In this document: in pieces, positions 1-8,818 of the stretch
How positions within the stretch are numbered: the stretch's first letter is position 1
Layout of the letters: the number at the start of each line of letters is the position of its first letter
From: Corynebacterium propinquum DSM 44285
GTDB taxonomy: Bacteria; Actinomycetota; Actinomycetes; Mycobacteriales; Mycobacteriaceae
DNA: 64,000 bases
Direction: 5' to 3'
Assembly (NCBI RefSeq): GCF_000375525.1
Contig: NZ_AQXC01000005.1
Location: 1-64,000, forward strand
Made by a program: the position numbers and the translations under genes
The notes under the pieces: model-generated
What the model saw: only the letters and a program-made list of their open reading frames with translations
The model's database searches: none
Told to the model about the DNA's origin: nothing

Positions 1-565
1 ATCACAACACCGCGAACCAGACTGCCACACAAGCAACCAGCGAAACCCACCCACAACAACCACCAACCACACAGTCAGCAGCCACCAAAGGCAAGCATCG
101 GCCCTATAAAATTATCATCCATCCCCGCCAGACAAACAAAGCAGAACAACCACCAGAAACAACATCCTGTGAAGTTATTTTCTCTGTCAGCCCCTCGCGG
201 CGACTTGGATAAGCTTAAGCGATAACAAAAGTTTACGCAAATCGATTGTTCAACGGTTTCGTTGATGCAGGTCAAGCCATGTTTTTTCTTAACATGTCGC
301 ATAGACTTAACCGCGTTATAACCCGCTTATAACCGCGTCTATGTCAGGTGTTTAAGTCTTAATTCCCGCTAAACCTTTGTGCGCCCGCTTCCTTTCCGCC
401 AAGCCCCGCATCCCGCGCCTCAACACCAGAATTTCCCAGTCTCTTACTGCCTTTCTCCTTGAATCTCCCTGTTAACGGTCCGGTTTAATCGACTCATTGC
501 CCGTATTCAGGCAAACTAGATAGAGAAACTTATTTAGATCTATTAGAGAAACGGACTTAGGAGAC
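1..565. other. Gene-poor left edge; possible 3' tail of an upstream gene
   Basis: No convincing complete gene lies here. Reading frame 3 on the + strand is open from the window edge to a TAA at 210-212 and is rich in Thr, Gln, Pro and Ala, so it could be the disordered tail of a truncated upstream gene, but frame 1 is also open and nothing identifies it. Bases 301-342 form a spaced inverted repeat (ATAGAC ... GTCTAT) that contains two direct copies of TTATAACC(G/C). The last 80 bases hold the likely promoter of the NYN gene, which has a clear AGGAGA ribosome site seven bases before its ATG. Confidence 0.4.
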
Positions 566-2170
566 ATGCTTGAACGCACAGTTGTGTACGTCGATACCTC
601 TTATTTGCTTGCGAGCTTTTATAACTCGTGGGAGATCGGCGCCCGCGCTCAATTAGAAATCGATTTACCTGAGGTCGTCGCCATCCTTGATGGCATGATC
701 TCGAACCAACTAGGCCAACGCGTGCACCGGCAGAACTGGTACGACGGGATCCCCGATACCGGGCCACACCGCTACCAACGCGCCTTACGGACGTGCGAGG
801 GGGTGCAACTTCGCACCGGCCAATTAATCGAATGGGGAGAACGGCGCACACAAAAAGCCGTCGACACGCGGCTTGTTGCAGACATGGTGACCACCGCTTG
901 CAAACAACAATTCACCGATATGGTGCTGGTTTCTGGCGACGCAGACATGATTCCGGGCGTACAGGAAGCAACCAACGCCGGAATTCGCGTGCACCTCTAC
1001 GGGTTTGGTTGGGATTCTATGTCGGCTGCGCTGCGTCACGCCTGCGACACGACCACGATCCTGGATCCCCGGGAGGATTTCACCGGTGCCATGGAACTAC
1101 AGGTTTTGGAAGGCCCCCTGCCGCCTACCGTGCGAGAAACCCAGTGCGCTTCCCCAGAAGCAGACGATGCCAAGTCAGAAGCTGGAGCCGATGTGCAGGC
1201 AGGTTCTGCACAGCCTGAGGTTGACGACAACGACCCAACAACATCTGCATCAACCACAGGTGAATCAATTACGCCGGAAACTGCGGTCGCTGGCACCACT
1301 GCCAAAGCTTCCGAACCAGGAACTTCAGCTACCGCGACCGACCGCTCTGCATCGATTGCTCCGGGTGTTCCGGCTTCCTCTTCTGCCCCGGCGTCGACCG
1401 GATCGCCGAAGTTGCCGGACAACAAACACTCGGCGTCGGCAAGCGGCGCAAAACCGGGCGAAAACCTACGGAAACCAGACAGCGACGAATTCGCAGAGAC
1501 CGTTGCGCCTGCTCCGAAACCAAGCGAGGTGTCCACGGCAAAGGATGCGCCCGTAGCGTCTGACGACGTAGCGCCGACTCCACCCACTACTCCCGGCGGC
1601 GACAATTCTGCACCAAAAATCAGCCCGGCAGCGCCTACTACCCAGCCCGAAACCGCGCCAGGCGAACAACTTGACGACGACAACGATCCGTCTGAAGTCG
1701 AGGCCGAATTGCATGCACAAAGCCGCGCAACCCCGGGTACGCACCAGGCTGAATCCCGTGCCTACGCTAAAAACAACGAAGGCACCCAGCCCGCAGCACC
1801 CGCATCCTCCCCGAAACCAGCCACGCCGCGGCCATCCCCATCCATGATGGCGCCGCGTCGCAAACTTCGTTCCCGCTACGTTCCATTGCCGGAGGAAGTC
1901 TGGACCTCGGCAGGATTCCAAACCCCTTACGACGTCGGCCAGCAGTACGCTCGTTGGTGGTACGACAACGCAGCATCGACTGAGCAACGCGATCAGGCGC
2001 ACTTGCTTTCCGGTGGCGGATTACCCCCAGAGGTAGACCGGCCACTTCTGCAGTTCGCGTGCGAAACGCTCCACGAATACACCTTGAGCGAATCCCAACG
2101 CGTGAAACTGCGTGACGGGTTCCACTCCGGAATCCGCGGCGTCTTGCTCAACGCTGCGCGCGATAACTAA
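566..2170 (+). CDS. NYN (PIN-like) domain putative ribonuclease with long disordered linker
   Basis: The first ~170 residues form an NYN/LabA-type PIN-like domain: YVDTSYLL near the N-terminus and VSGDADMIP near residue 125 supply the conserved acidic residues that bind metal in this nuclease fold. About residues 185-430 are a low-complexity Ala/Pro/Thr/Ser linker without hydrophobic segments. A small folded C-terminal domain (about 435-534, starting RSRYVPLPEEVW) resembles the tail of other actinobacterial NYN proteins and may bind RNA, though I cannot name it. Start chosen from AGGAGAC just upstream of the ATG. It stands alone and ends in a strong terminator. RNA substrate and role are unknown; the nuclease assignment is by family. 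Confidence 0.85.
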   Translation: MLERTVVYVDTSYLLASFYNSWEIGARAQLEIDLPEVVAILDGMISNQLGQRVHRQNWYDGIPDTGPHRYQRALRTCEGVQLRTGQLIEWGERRTQKAVDTRLVADMVTTACKQQFTDMVLVSGDADMIPGVQEATNAGIRVHLYGFGWDSMSAALRHACDTTTILDPREDFTGAMELQVLEGPLPPTVRETQCASPEADDAKSEAGADVQAGSAQPEVDDNDPTTSASTTGESITPETAVAGTTAKASEPGTSATATDRSASIAPGVPASSSAPASTGSPKLPDNKHSASASGAKPGENLRKPDSDEFAETVAPAPKPSEVSTAKDAPVASDDVAPTPPTTPGGDNSAPKISPAAPTTQPETAPGEQLDDDNDPSEVEAELHAQSRATPGTHQAESRAYAKNNEGTQPAAPASSPKPATPRPSPSMMAPRRKLRSRYVPLPEEVWTSAGFQTPYDVGQQYARWWYDNAASTEQRDQAHLLSGGGLPPEVDRPLLQFACETLHEYTLSESQRVKLRDGFHSGIRGVLLNAARDN

Positions 2171-2215
2171 CGGGTTCGCAGACAACCGGATAACCAGTAG
2201 ATAGCCGCCAAACAC

Positions 2216-2250
2216 AAAGCGCGGGCCACCTCAACGTGGTCCGCGCTTTT
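2216..2250 (+). terminator. Rho-independent terminator after the NYN gene
   Basis: A 14-bp stem (AAAGCGCGGGCCAC with GTGGTCCGCGCTTT, one G-T wobble) with a six-base loop is followed by a run of T. The A-run on its left side means it could also act on the opposite strand. Confidence 0.8.
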
Positions 2251-2261
2251 CGTTGTACAAA

Positions 2262-2292
2262 AGCCGGTCTCGACGGCTTATCGCCGTCGGCT
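2262..2292 (-). terminator. Possible terminator of the pspA-like gene
   Basis: AGCC and GACGGC pair with GCCGTC and GGCT across a five-base loop. Read on the minus strand it is followed by TTTTG, so it may end the PspA-like transcript; the stem is imperfect. Confidence 0.4.
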
Positions 2293-2356
2293 ACTGCGTA
2301 CAAGAACCGGCATACTATTGCCAATCAGGGCCTGGAGCCTACCGTCTGCTGTCTGC

Positions 2357-3145
2357 TTACTGCTTTCCGTCGCCGTTGTCAGCAGAGTCAATAGCTTTGT
2401 TGTGCGATCCCGCACCAGTACCCATCGAGGCGCGAATCTCGTCTAATTTCGCACTGGCCTTGATATCACGGGTTGAAGTCCCAGCAGAGATCTCCGCCAT
2501 GGCATCGTTCGCAGAACTACGGGAAAGTTCTTGTGCTCCCAGAGCATTCGCATAACGACGCTCGATCTTATCGCGAACCCCATCCAACGTTGGGGTGGAA
2601 TCATTACTGCCAATCTGTGCATTCATCGAGTCCATCGCCTCGCTGGTCTTTTCCTGCATCTTGGTCTGATCGACCTGCTGCTCCAGGCGACGAACTTCAT
2701 TGAGCTGTTCTTCTAACCGCGCCTCAGATTTCTGCAGCTCCGCTTTCGCCTGCTCCGAAGAACGTTTCGCGGAACTATACATTTCCTTGGTCTGTTCCAG
2801 CTCTTTTTCCACGCCGACTAACTGGGAAGCAATCAGCTCTGCGGTCTCGTTGAATCGCTGGGCCTTCGCCGCGTCTCCGTCGCGCTCAGCCTTATCTGCC
2901 GCCTGCAAAGCTTCCCGGGCTTGTGACTGATATTCCTCTTGACTCCGCAACAAGCGGTTCAGCTGCATTTCCAGCTGTTTCTGGTTACCAATCACCTTGG
3001 ATGCTTGCTCAGAAATTTCCCGGTGCTGCTGTTTCGCAGCATCGGCTGCTTGCTTGATCTGTACCTTCGGGTCTGCGTGCTCGTCGATCTTGTTGTCGAA
3101 CGACGCCATGAGGTATTTCCAGCCCTTGCTAATCGGGTTAGCCAT
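2357..3145 (-). CDS. PspA/IM30 (Vipp1) family membrane-stress protein
   Basis: The 262-residue product is almost wholly alpha-helical coiled coil, rich in Gln, Glu, Lys and Ala, with the family opening (MANPISKGWKYLMASFDNKI) and the ADPKVQIKQA segment. PspA/IM30 proteins coat stressed inner membranes and remodel them through ESCRT-III-like oligomers. An upstream in-frame start would add 15 residues, but AAGGAG sits eight bases before the ATG at 3145 and MANPISKGW is the usual family start, so I chose that one. It is monocistronic in this window. The C-terminal end (GTGAGSHNKAIDSADNG) is probably disordered. Partner proteins of the mycobacterial Psp system are not visible nearby. Confidence 0.85.
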   Translation of the reverse strand: MANPISKGWKYLMASFDNKIDEHADPKVQIKQAADAAKQQHREISEQASKVIGNQKQLEMQLNRLLRSQEEYQSQAREALQAADKAERDGDAAKAQRFNETAELIASQLVGVEKELEQTKEMYSSAKRSSEQAKAELQKSEARLEEQLNEVRRLEQQVDQTKMQEKTSEAMDSMNAQIGSNDSTPTLDGVRDKIERRYANALGAQELSRSSANDAMAEISAGTSTRDIKASAKLDEIRASMGTGAGSHNKAIDSADNGDGKQ

Positions 3146-3271
3146 GTTCGCTTCACTCCTTGGTTGCAACAGCCTGCTGTGCAATAGCATTCGCTGCCTA
3201 GCTCAATTGCATTCTTGCAGCCCATAATACGGAATCTATGTGCATGGTTCCGGAATGCGCAGACAGACAAA

Positions 3272-3312
3272 ACCGGCCCGCCGATCCAGATTGTGTGGAT
3301 CGGCGGGCCGGT
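3272..3312 (-). terminator. Terminator of sucCD
   Basis: A perfect 17-bp stem (ACCGGCCCGCCGATCCA and its complement) surrounds a seven-base loop; on the minus strand TTTTGTCTG follows. It lies 85 bases after the sucD stop codon. Confidence 0.85.
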
Positions 3313-3397
3313 AACCGCAAAATTATGCGTTCTACCGCTGCATCAGCAACACTGGCCAGCGACTAGCGGCTCGGCAGCCTGACAGCAACGGCAGGAT

Positions 3398-4285
3398 TTA
3401 CGCACCAACGATTTCGCGCATCAGGTTAGCTGCTTCGGTTGGGGTCTTACCGACCTTGACACCAGCAGCCTCCAGGGCCTGCTTCTTGGCTTCTGCGGTT
3501 CCGGAAGAACCGGAAACGATAGCACCCGCATGCCCCATGGTCTTACCTTCTGGAGCAGTGAAGCCTGCGATATAACCAACCACCGGCTTGGTGACGTGCT
3601 CCTTAATGTATTCCGCTGCGAATTCTTCAGCGTCGCCGCCGATCTCACCGATCATGATGATGGCTTCGGTATCAGGATCGTTTTCGAATGCCTCGATCGC
3701 GTTGACGTGAGTAGTGCCGATGACTGGGTCGCCACCGATACCAACGCACGAAGTGAATCCGATGTCGCGCAGCTCGTGCATCATTTGGTAGGTCAAAGTA
3801 CCGGACTTGGAAACCAAGCCGATCTTTCCTGGGTTTGGAGCAGTCTCTGCTGGGATGATGCCGGCATTGGACTTGCCCGGAGAAATCAGACCTGGGCAGT
3901 TTGGTCCAACGATGCGGGTCTTGCCGCTCTTTTGTGCAGCAGCGTGGAATTCCGCGGTGTCCTTTACTGGTACACCTTCGGTGATCACGACGACGAGTGG
4001 CATCTCGGCATCAATGGCTTCTTCCGCAGCAGCCTTGGTGAACTTCGCTGGCACGAAGATGACAGAAACGTTGGCTCCGGTCTCGTTCTTTGCATCTTCC
4101 ACGGAGCCGAACACTGGAACGGTCTTACCGCCCTCGAATTCGACCTGCTCGCCGGCTTTCTTTGGGTTGACACCACCAACGATATTGGAACCCGAGTTGA
4201 GCATGCGCTGGGTGTGCTTCATGCCCTCAGAGCCGGTCATGCCCTGAACGATGATCTTCGAATCTGAGTCGAGAAAAATAGACAC
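3398..4285 (-). CDS. sucD: Succinyl-CoA synthetase (ADP/GDP-forming) alpha subunit
   Basis: The alpha subunit binds CoA and carries the histidine phosphorylated during interconversion of succinyl-CoA and succinate with substrate-level phosphorylation in the TCA cycle. The 295-residue length is typical. Visible landmarks are the N-terminal [14 protein letters not shown] CoA-binding loop, [18 protein letters not shown], and [14 protein letters not shown] near residue 247, which holds the phospho-histidine. It lies 18 bases after sucC and is co-transcribed with it, ending at the 3272-3312 hairpin. No unusual features. Confidence 0.97.
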   Translation of the reverse strand: MSIFLDSDSKIIVQGMTGSEGMKHTQRMLNSGSNIVGGVNPKKAGEQVEFEGGKTVPVFGSVEDAKNETGANVSVIFVPAKFTKAAAEEAIDAEMPLVVVITEGVPVKDTAEFHAAAQKSGKTRIVGPNCPGLISPGKSNAGIIPAETAPNPGKIGLVSKSGTLTYQMMHELRDIGFTSCVGIGGDPVIGTTHVNAIEAFENDPDTEAIIMIGEIGGDAEEFAAEYIKEHVTKPVVGYIAGFTAPEGKTMGHAGAIVSGSSGTAEAKKQALEAAGVKVGKTPTEAANLMREIVGA

Positions 4286-4303
4286 TGTTTTTATGCCCCT
4301 TCC

Positions 4304-5482
4304 TTAAGCCTGGTCAGCCAGTTCGGCTGCGCGGCGTGCTGCTTCGTCCATGGTGCTTGCCTGCTCAACGTGTGCCAGGTCGGCTTCACTGAGGATCTTA
4401 CGTCCCAGCTCTGCATTGTTGCCGTCCAAGCGGACGACCATTGGCTTAGCCTGAATGCCCTGATCAGCCAAAATCTTGTTGGCCTGGACGATACCGTTTG
4501 CTACCTCATCACACGCAGTAATACCGCCGAAGACGTTGACGAAAACGGACTTGACTTGCTCGTCGCTGAAGATAACCTCCAGTCCGTTAGCCATGACCTT
4601 CGCATTAGCGCCGCCGCCGATGTCCAGGAAGTTTGCTGGCTTTGGCTTCGAGCCAAATTCTTCACCTGCGTAGGCAGTAACGTCCAGCGTGGACATAACC
4701 AGACCAGCACCGTTACCGATCACGCCGACGCTGCCGTCGAGCTTGACGTAGTTCAGATCCAGCTCCTTGGCACGACGCTCCAGCGGGTCAGCTGCTTCGA
4801 CGTCTTCCAGGTTGGCATGATCGCCGTGACGGAACAGCGCGTTGTCATCCAACGAGACCTTGCCGTCGAGAGCAATGATGCGACCGTCGTCGGTCTTGAC
4901 CAGCGGGTTAACCTCAACCAACTGAGCGTCTTCCTGCTCATAAACTTCGTAAAGCTTACGGAAAACCGGAACCAGCTGCTCAGTTTCCTCGTCGCTAAAA
5001 CCGGCTTCCTTGGCGATATCACGAGCGATATCGTTGGTCAGACCAGACAGTGGCGAGAAGTTCTTGCGCACCAGCTTTTCTGGCTGCTCTGCGGCGAGCG
5101 TTTCAATCTCCACGCCGCCTTCTTTGGAGCACATGGCCAGGTAGCGACGCTTGGTGCGGTCCAGCAGGATCGAGAAGTAGTACTCTTCTGCGATATCTGC
5201 ACCCTCGGCAACCATGATGGTCTTAACGGTGTGGCCCTTAATGTCCAAACCGAGGATTTCCTCAGCCTTTTCAGCAACCTCAGCTGGGCTCTTGGCCAGC
5301 TTAACGCCACCGGCTTTACCACGGCCGCCGGTTTTCACCTGTGCTTTAACCACGAAAAGATCCGAGTTGATCTTCTCGGCTGCCTGCTTTGCCTGCTCTG
5401 GATTCGTTGCGACAATGCCCTGCAGCACAGGGACATCGTGTGCGCTGAACAAGTCACGAGCTTGGTACTCGTATAGATCCAC
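4304..5482 (-). CDS. sucC: Succinyl-CoA synthetase beta subunit
   Basis: The beta subunit has the ATP-grasp fold and binds nucleotide and succinate. Its opening ([19 protein letters not shown]), [13 protein letters not shown] and the C-terminal [15 protein letters not shown] are family signatures; 392 residues is the usual length. The start is GTG at 5482, supported by GGAG five bases upstream. The gene is first in a sucCD operon and its promoter must lie in the 315-bp gap to the thioredoxin gene. Neighbouring TCA genes are absent, as is common for sucCD in corynebacteria. Confidence 0.97.
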   Translation of the reverse strand: MDLYEYQARDLFSAHDVPVLQGIVATNPEQAKQAAEKINSDLFVVKAQVKTGGRGKAGGVKLAKSPAEVAEKAEEILGLDIKGHTVKTIMVAEGADIAEEYYFSILLDRTKRRYLAMCSKEGGVEIETLAAEQPEKLVRKNFSPLSGLTNDIARDIAKEAGFSDEETEQLVPVFRKLYEVYEQEDAQLVEVNPLVKTDDGRIIALDGKVSLDDNALFRHGDHANLEDVEAADPLERRAKELDLNYVKLDGSVGVIGNGAGLVMSTLDVTAYAGEEFGSKPKPANFLDIGGGANAKVMANGLEVIFSDEQVKSVFVNVFGGITACDEVANGIVQANKILADQGIQAKPMVVRLDGNNAELGRKILSEADLAHVEQASTMDEAARRAAELADQA

Positions 5483-5797
5483 GTTTGCTCCATTCCGAAA
5501 TCGAATTTCGTCTATCGCCGTACCCCAAAAATAATACGGAATTCTGAGCGGCTTTTCAGTGACCTATCGCATAGTAGGCAGGCGCGGACGTCGCTGTGCC
5601 GTCGCGGGTTGGCGTGTTATCGGGATTTGCGGGCCTGCCGTCTCAGAAAGATATCGCTGAATCCGCTGCAAAACCCTAGGAATAGCCAAAACCGGCGAAA
5701 TAAATGGAACGTTGCATTGGCTTCGTTCTACCTATTCCACCGGTCAAAATCCGGGCAAGAATCACACAGGAAACCCGTCGTGATCTAGAGCCGAAAT
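5483..5797. other. Intergenic region, sucC promoter side
   Basis: This 315-bp gap separates sucC from the upstream thioredoxin gene on the same strand. It holds two separated inverted repeats, GGCAGGC (5577-5583) with GCCTGCC (5633-5639), and a GGAATAG/CTATTCC pair further upstream. Either could be regulatory, but I recognise no named operator and no strong terminator for the thioredoxin gene. Confidence 0.4.
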
Positions 5798-6175
5798 CTA
5801 GGAATTGTCCTGCTGCGCGTTCTGCTCTGCAAGCTGCTTGCGCACATCATCCATGTCAAGCCCCTTCACCTGCTGGATAACATCTTCCAGCGCTGCAGGT
5901 GGCAAAGCACCGGCCTCACGGAAGACCATGATCGAATCACGGAAGATCATCAGAGTAGGGATCGACTGAATCTGCAAAGCCGCAGCAATGCCCTGGTTGT
6001 TATCAACGTCCAGCTTGGCATGTACGACGTCGTCATGCTTTTCCGACGACTTTTCGAAAGTAGGCGCAAACTGGCGGCAAGGACCGCACCAGTCAGCCCA
6101 AGAATCAACGATAACGATGTCGTTATCCGCAACAGTGCTTTCGAAGGTGTCTTCAGTAATGTCTACGGTTGCCAT
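5798..6175 (-). CDS. Thioredoxin-fold disulfide reductase
   Basis: A 125-residue cytoplasmic thioredoxin with the WCGPC active site at about residues 29-33 and the cis-proline segment QSIPTLMIF. It carries ~20 extra C-terminal residues (MDDVRKQLAEQNAQQDNS) beyond a minimal thioredoxin. GAGGAG nine bases before the ATG supports the start. There is no signal peptide. It reduces protein disulfides, presumably with NADPH and thioredoxin reductase, whose gene is not in this window. It stands alone between sucC and dnaB on the same strand; the usual trxB-trxA pairing is absent, so it may be a secondary thioredoxin. Confidence 0.92.
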   Translation of the reverse strand: MATVDITEDTFESTVADNDIVIVDSWADWCGPCRQFAPTFEKSSEKHDDVVHAKLDVDNNQGIAAALQIQSIPTLMIFRDSIMVFREAGALPPAALEDVIQQVKGLDMDDVRKQLAEQNAQQDNS

Positions 6176-6365
6176 GGTGGCATTCTCCTCTAATTGATCG
6201 CATAGGGTCTACTTGCTTTTATCGACAGATCCCCACGGTACGCGCTCATGCTCGCCTGTGCGTCGGCTGGCTGCCGAGACGGCGTAGCGATGCGCACCGA
6301 AAGTACGTCGTACATATGACACAACAACTAACTTGCCGACGCTATTCCATCGGCTGTTGCACCGC

Positions 6366-7922
6366 CTAGATGTTCTGTACGTAGTTGTCGAAACGCGAAA
6401 AGCGCAACCGGTGCGCCACGGTCACGGTATCGATCGGCCCGCCACGGTGTTTCGCAAGAATAATATCGGCCTCACCCGCACGCGAATCATCGCGGTCTTG
6501 CGAATCCGGACGGTACAACAGCATGACCATATCCGCGTCCTGCTCCAACGAACCCGACTCACGCAGGTCCGCCAGCTGCGGCCGCTTATCCGTACGAGCT
6601 TCCGGGCCACGGTTCAACTGCGAAATAGCCACCACGGGCACCTCTAGTTCTTTCGCCAACAGCTTCAGCTGCCGCGAAAACTCCGAAACTTCCTGCTGAC
6701 GCGACTCAACACGTTTACCGGAGCTCATCAACTGCAAATAGTCCAACACCAGCAAATCCAAACCATGCTGCTGCTTCAACTTGCGGGCTTTCGACCGGAT
6801 CTCCATCATCGTCAAGTTTGGCGAGTCATCGATGAAGATCGGCGCATTTTGCACCGTGTTGAGCTTGTCAGTGAGTTTTTCCCACGCCCGCTCATCCATC
6901 TTTCCGGCACGCATATCCGTCAGCTGAATCTCTGCCTCAGCGGAAAGCAAACGCATCACGATCTCCGAGGCGGACATCTCGAGTGAGAAAATCACCGACG
7001 TCTTGCCGTTGTCGATCGAGCACGAGCGCATGAAATCCATCGCAAGTGTCGACTTACCGACACCTGGACGCGCCGCGACAATAATCATCTGGCCTGCATG
7101 CAAACCATTGGTGATCTTGTCCAGGTCGATAAATCCCGTCGGCACTCCGGATTCCAAACCACCCACGCGCTCCAATGCCGCCAGCTCGTCGACCGTGGGT
7201 TTAATCAGGTCACTCAACGCCTGATAATCCTCTGTTTTGCGCTTTTGCGCGACCGCAAATACCTCCTGCTGGGCGCGGTCGATCACCGAAGCGACCTCCG
7301 CGTCTTCCGTTCCGGAATAGCCCAACTGCACCACCCGGGTGCCGGCGTCGACAAGCTTGCGCAATACGGCCTTCTCCGCGACAATTTCCGCATAATACAG
7401 CGCATTCGCGGCCGTGGGAACCGTCGAAATCAGGGTGTGCAAATACACCGGACCACCGGCCCGCTCCTGATTGTTGAACCTGTTGAGCCGATCGGAAACG
7501 ATCACCGGGTCAATATTTTCGCCATTGGCATACAGATCCAGCATTGCCTCATAAATCAGGCTGTGCGCAGGATAATAGAAATCCTCGGGATCTAATTCTT
7601 CGATGACTTCCATCACGGTGTTCGGGCTCATCAACATCGCTCCCAGCACACCTTGCTCTGCGTCGCGGTCATGCGGCGGCTGGCGCAATTCCGCGTACTC
7701 GTCGGCCTGCTCCTGCTGGAATTTACCGCGCCTGCCCCTGTTCCGGGAGCGGAACTGCGCGTCATTACCGGAGAATGTATTCGAGGAAAAATTACTATCC
7801 GAGACACTGAAGCCCGCATCGTGCGGATCAGGAACCGCGAAATTATCGAAGCTGGGCTCCTCCGGGGGTGGTTCCGGAAGCTGATAATCGTCATCGAAGT
7901 TCGCGTTGGCTTCCGGGCTCAT
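6366..7922 (-). CDS. dnaB: Replicative DNA helicase
   Basis: The ring helicase of the replisome unwinds DNA ahead of the fork using ATP. After a disordered acidic N-terminal extension (~65 residues) come the DnaB N-terminal domain (from RQPPHDRDAEQGVLGAML) and the RecA-like domain with Walker A ARPGVGKST near residue 285, Walker B LLVLDYLQLM and the arginine-finger end KHRGGP. The length of 518 shows no intein, unlike many mycobacterial copies. AAGGAG precedes the ATG by five bases. Its 5' side faces an 896-bp gap with several DnaA boxes, which suggests that DnaA could control its expression. Confidence 0.97.
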   Translation of the reverse strand: MSPEANANFDDDYQLPEPPPEEPSFDNFAVPDPHDAGFSVSDSNFSSNTFSGNDAQFRSRNRGRRGKFQQEQADEYAELRQPPHDRDAEQGVLGAMLMSPNTVMEVIEELDPEDFYYPAHSLIYEAMLDLYANGENIDPVIVSDRLNRFNNQERAGGPVYLHTLISTVPTAANALYYAEIVAEKAVLRKLVDAGTRVVQLGYSGTEDAEVASVIDRAQQEVFAVAQKRKTEDYQALSDLIKPTVDELAALERVGGLESGVPTGFIDLDKITNGLHAGQMIIVAARPGVGKSTLAMDFMRSCSIDNGKTSVIFSLEMSASEIVMRLLSAEAEIQLTDMRAGKMDERAWEKLTDKLNTVQNAPIFIDDSPNLTMMEIRSKARKLKQQHGLDLLVLDYLQLMSSGKRVESRQQEVSEFSRQLKLLAKELEVPVVAISQLNRGPEARTDKRPQLADLRESGSLEQDADMVMLLYRPDSQDRDDSRAGEADIILAKHRGGPIDTVTVAHRLRFSRFDNYVQNI

Positions 7923-8154
7923 GGGTTCTCCTTAGCGTGGCGGGTTATTCTGTGGAGTTTATTTTAACGACACGACCCTTGCGGTAAATTTCGGTGGTTT
8001 TCGTGCCTGGTGATGGCGGTCCGGTCTGGCTTGTGGTTGCAGGCTGGTGTGTTCGATCGCGGTGGGTGGTGTTTGCGGTCGGGTGAGTCTTTTCGTTGCA
8101 GGCGGAGACGCTTGCCGACGAGGCCGTCACCCCGGCCACGGCCACAACCAAAAG

Positions 8155-8163
8155 TTATCCACA
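8155..8163 (+). promoter_or_regulatory. DnaA box (perfect)
   Basis: TTATCCACA exactly, the DnaA consensus. A one-mismatch copy, TTATTCACA, follows at 8167-8175 in the same direction, three bases away. Confidence 0.65.
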
Positions 8164-8252
8164 GGTTTATTCACAGGCATGGTGGAGAATCCGTGGAGAT
8201 TGCCACCGTGAGCGACTGCGACCTGCTGGTTTTCCGCAGCTTGTGGAATTCT

Positions 8253-8261
8253 TGTGGATAA
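8253..8261 (-). promoter_or_regulatory. DnaA box (perfect, inverted)
   Basis: TGTGGATAA on the + strand is the exact complement of the DnaA box consensus. A degenerate TGTGGAATT lies about 12 bases to its left. Confidence 0.65.
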
Positions 8262-8453
8262 CCGTGTGTGCATATTTGCCATTCGCCATAAAACCCCAGC
8301 TAGACGGCATTACAAAGAATTAAACAGCTTGTGCACAAACTCTGAATATTCGCTGTACCAGCAGAAAGTTCTCTGCCCACAATGTTGGATTTTACGCAAA
8401 TCGCACACCATCAGCACCATCGGGCGGGGAAACTTCTTCACAAATCCCACAAG

Positions 8454-8462
8454 TTATCCACA
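8454..8462 (+). promoter_or_regulatory. DnaA box (perfect)
   Basis: TTATCCACA exactly, twenty bases before the first 42-bp tandem repeat unit. Confidence 0.65.
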
Positions 8463-8481
8463 AGTGCGCTCGGCGCTGTGG

Positions 8482-8573
8482 GCAACTGTGCGGCGGGGGT
8501 GCGCAACCCTGGCGCGAACGTGTGCAACTGTCGGGCGGGCGTGCGCAACCCTGGCGCGAACGTGTGCAACTGC
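8482..8573. repeat. 42-bp tandem repeat, 2.2 copies
   Basis: GCAACTG recurs at 8482, 8524 and 8566, a period of exactly 42 bases. The two full units share GTGCGCAACCCTGGCGCG and differ only at a few G/C positions. Each unit also has internal similarity (GTGCGCAACC and GTGTGCAACT). Two copies beside DnaA boxes recall iterons, but the function is unknown. Confidence 0.8.
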
Positions 8574-8583
8574 GGCGCGTCCT

Positions 8584-8651
8584 TGGTGCATTTTTACAAA
8601 TAGGCACCGATTTAGGCCTTGTTTTGAGCCACTATTTGTAAAAATGCACCA
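8584..8651. repeat. Long perfect inverted repeat (20-bp arms)
   Basis: The arm GGTGCATTTTTACAAATAG at 8585-8603 is repeated as its exact complement at 8632-8650, extended by one T-A pair on the outside. The 28-base centre is unpaired. The arms are AT-rich inside a GC-rich gap, so the element looks inserted. No transposase and no T-run typical of a terminator is attached. Confidence 0.8.
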
Positions 8652-8725
8652 CCTTGGCCCGCCGCGCCCCATCGACCCGCGATGAACTCAAGCGGCGATG
8701 ACCATGCAGGCATAGCTACGACAAA

Positions 8726-8771
8726 ACTCCCCACCCAGGTGGTCCCCTCACAGACCACCCGAACGGGGAGT
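8726..8771 (-). terminator. Terminator of the rpsF-ssb-rplI operon
   Basis: Nested stem: ACTCCCC pairs with GGGGAGT outside and GGTGGTC with GACCACC inside. On the minus strand TTTT follows at once. It lies 47 bases past the rplI stop. Confidence 0.8.
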
Positions 8772-8818
8772 AATGCAAATGCTGTTGTCGTTAACTTAAA
8801 GAGCTTCTCTAGGACTCT

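Larger units (their letters stand above)
7923..8818. other. DnaA-box- and repeat-rich gap between rplI and dnaB
   Basis: No believable gene lies in these 896 bases. They contain three perfect DnaA boxes and one near-match (8155-8462), a 42-bp tandem repeat (8482-8573), a long inverted repeat (8584-8651), a terminator for rplI (8726-8771) and the dnaB promoter side. Short ORFs here are Arg/Ala/Val-rich translations of the repeats. The stretch 8281-8400 is AT-richer than its surroundings. Confidence 0.6.

Noticed and set aside
301-342. McbR-type operator (ATAGAC...GTCTAT)
   Set aside because: Half-sites are 30 bases apart, far from the N6 spacing.
4370-5476. 368-codon + strand frame opposite sucC
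   Set aside because: Antisense shadow of a highly conserved gene in GC-rich code; no ribosome site and no domain.
8482-8573. CRISPR-like array
   Set aside because: Units are contiguous with no spacers and only two copies; no cas genes.
8454-8672. Short minus-strand ORF made of VAHVRARVAH repeats
   Set aside because: It merely translates the 42-bp tandem repeat and the palindrome; no start signal.
7923-8818. Main oriC
   Set aside because: dnaA and dnaN are not here and only three perfect boxes exist; kept as a DnaA-related site only.
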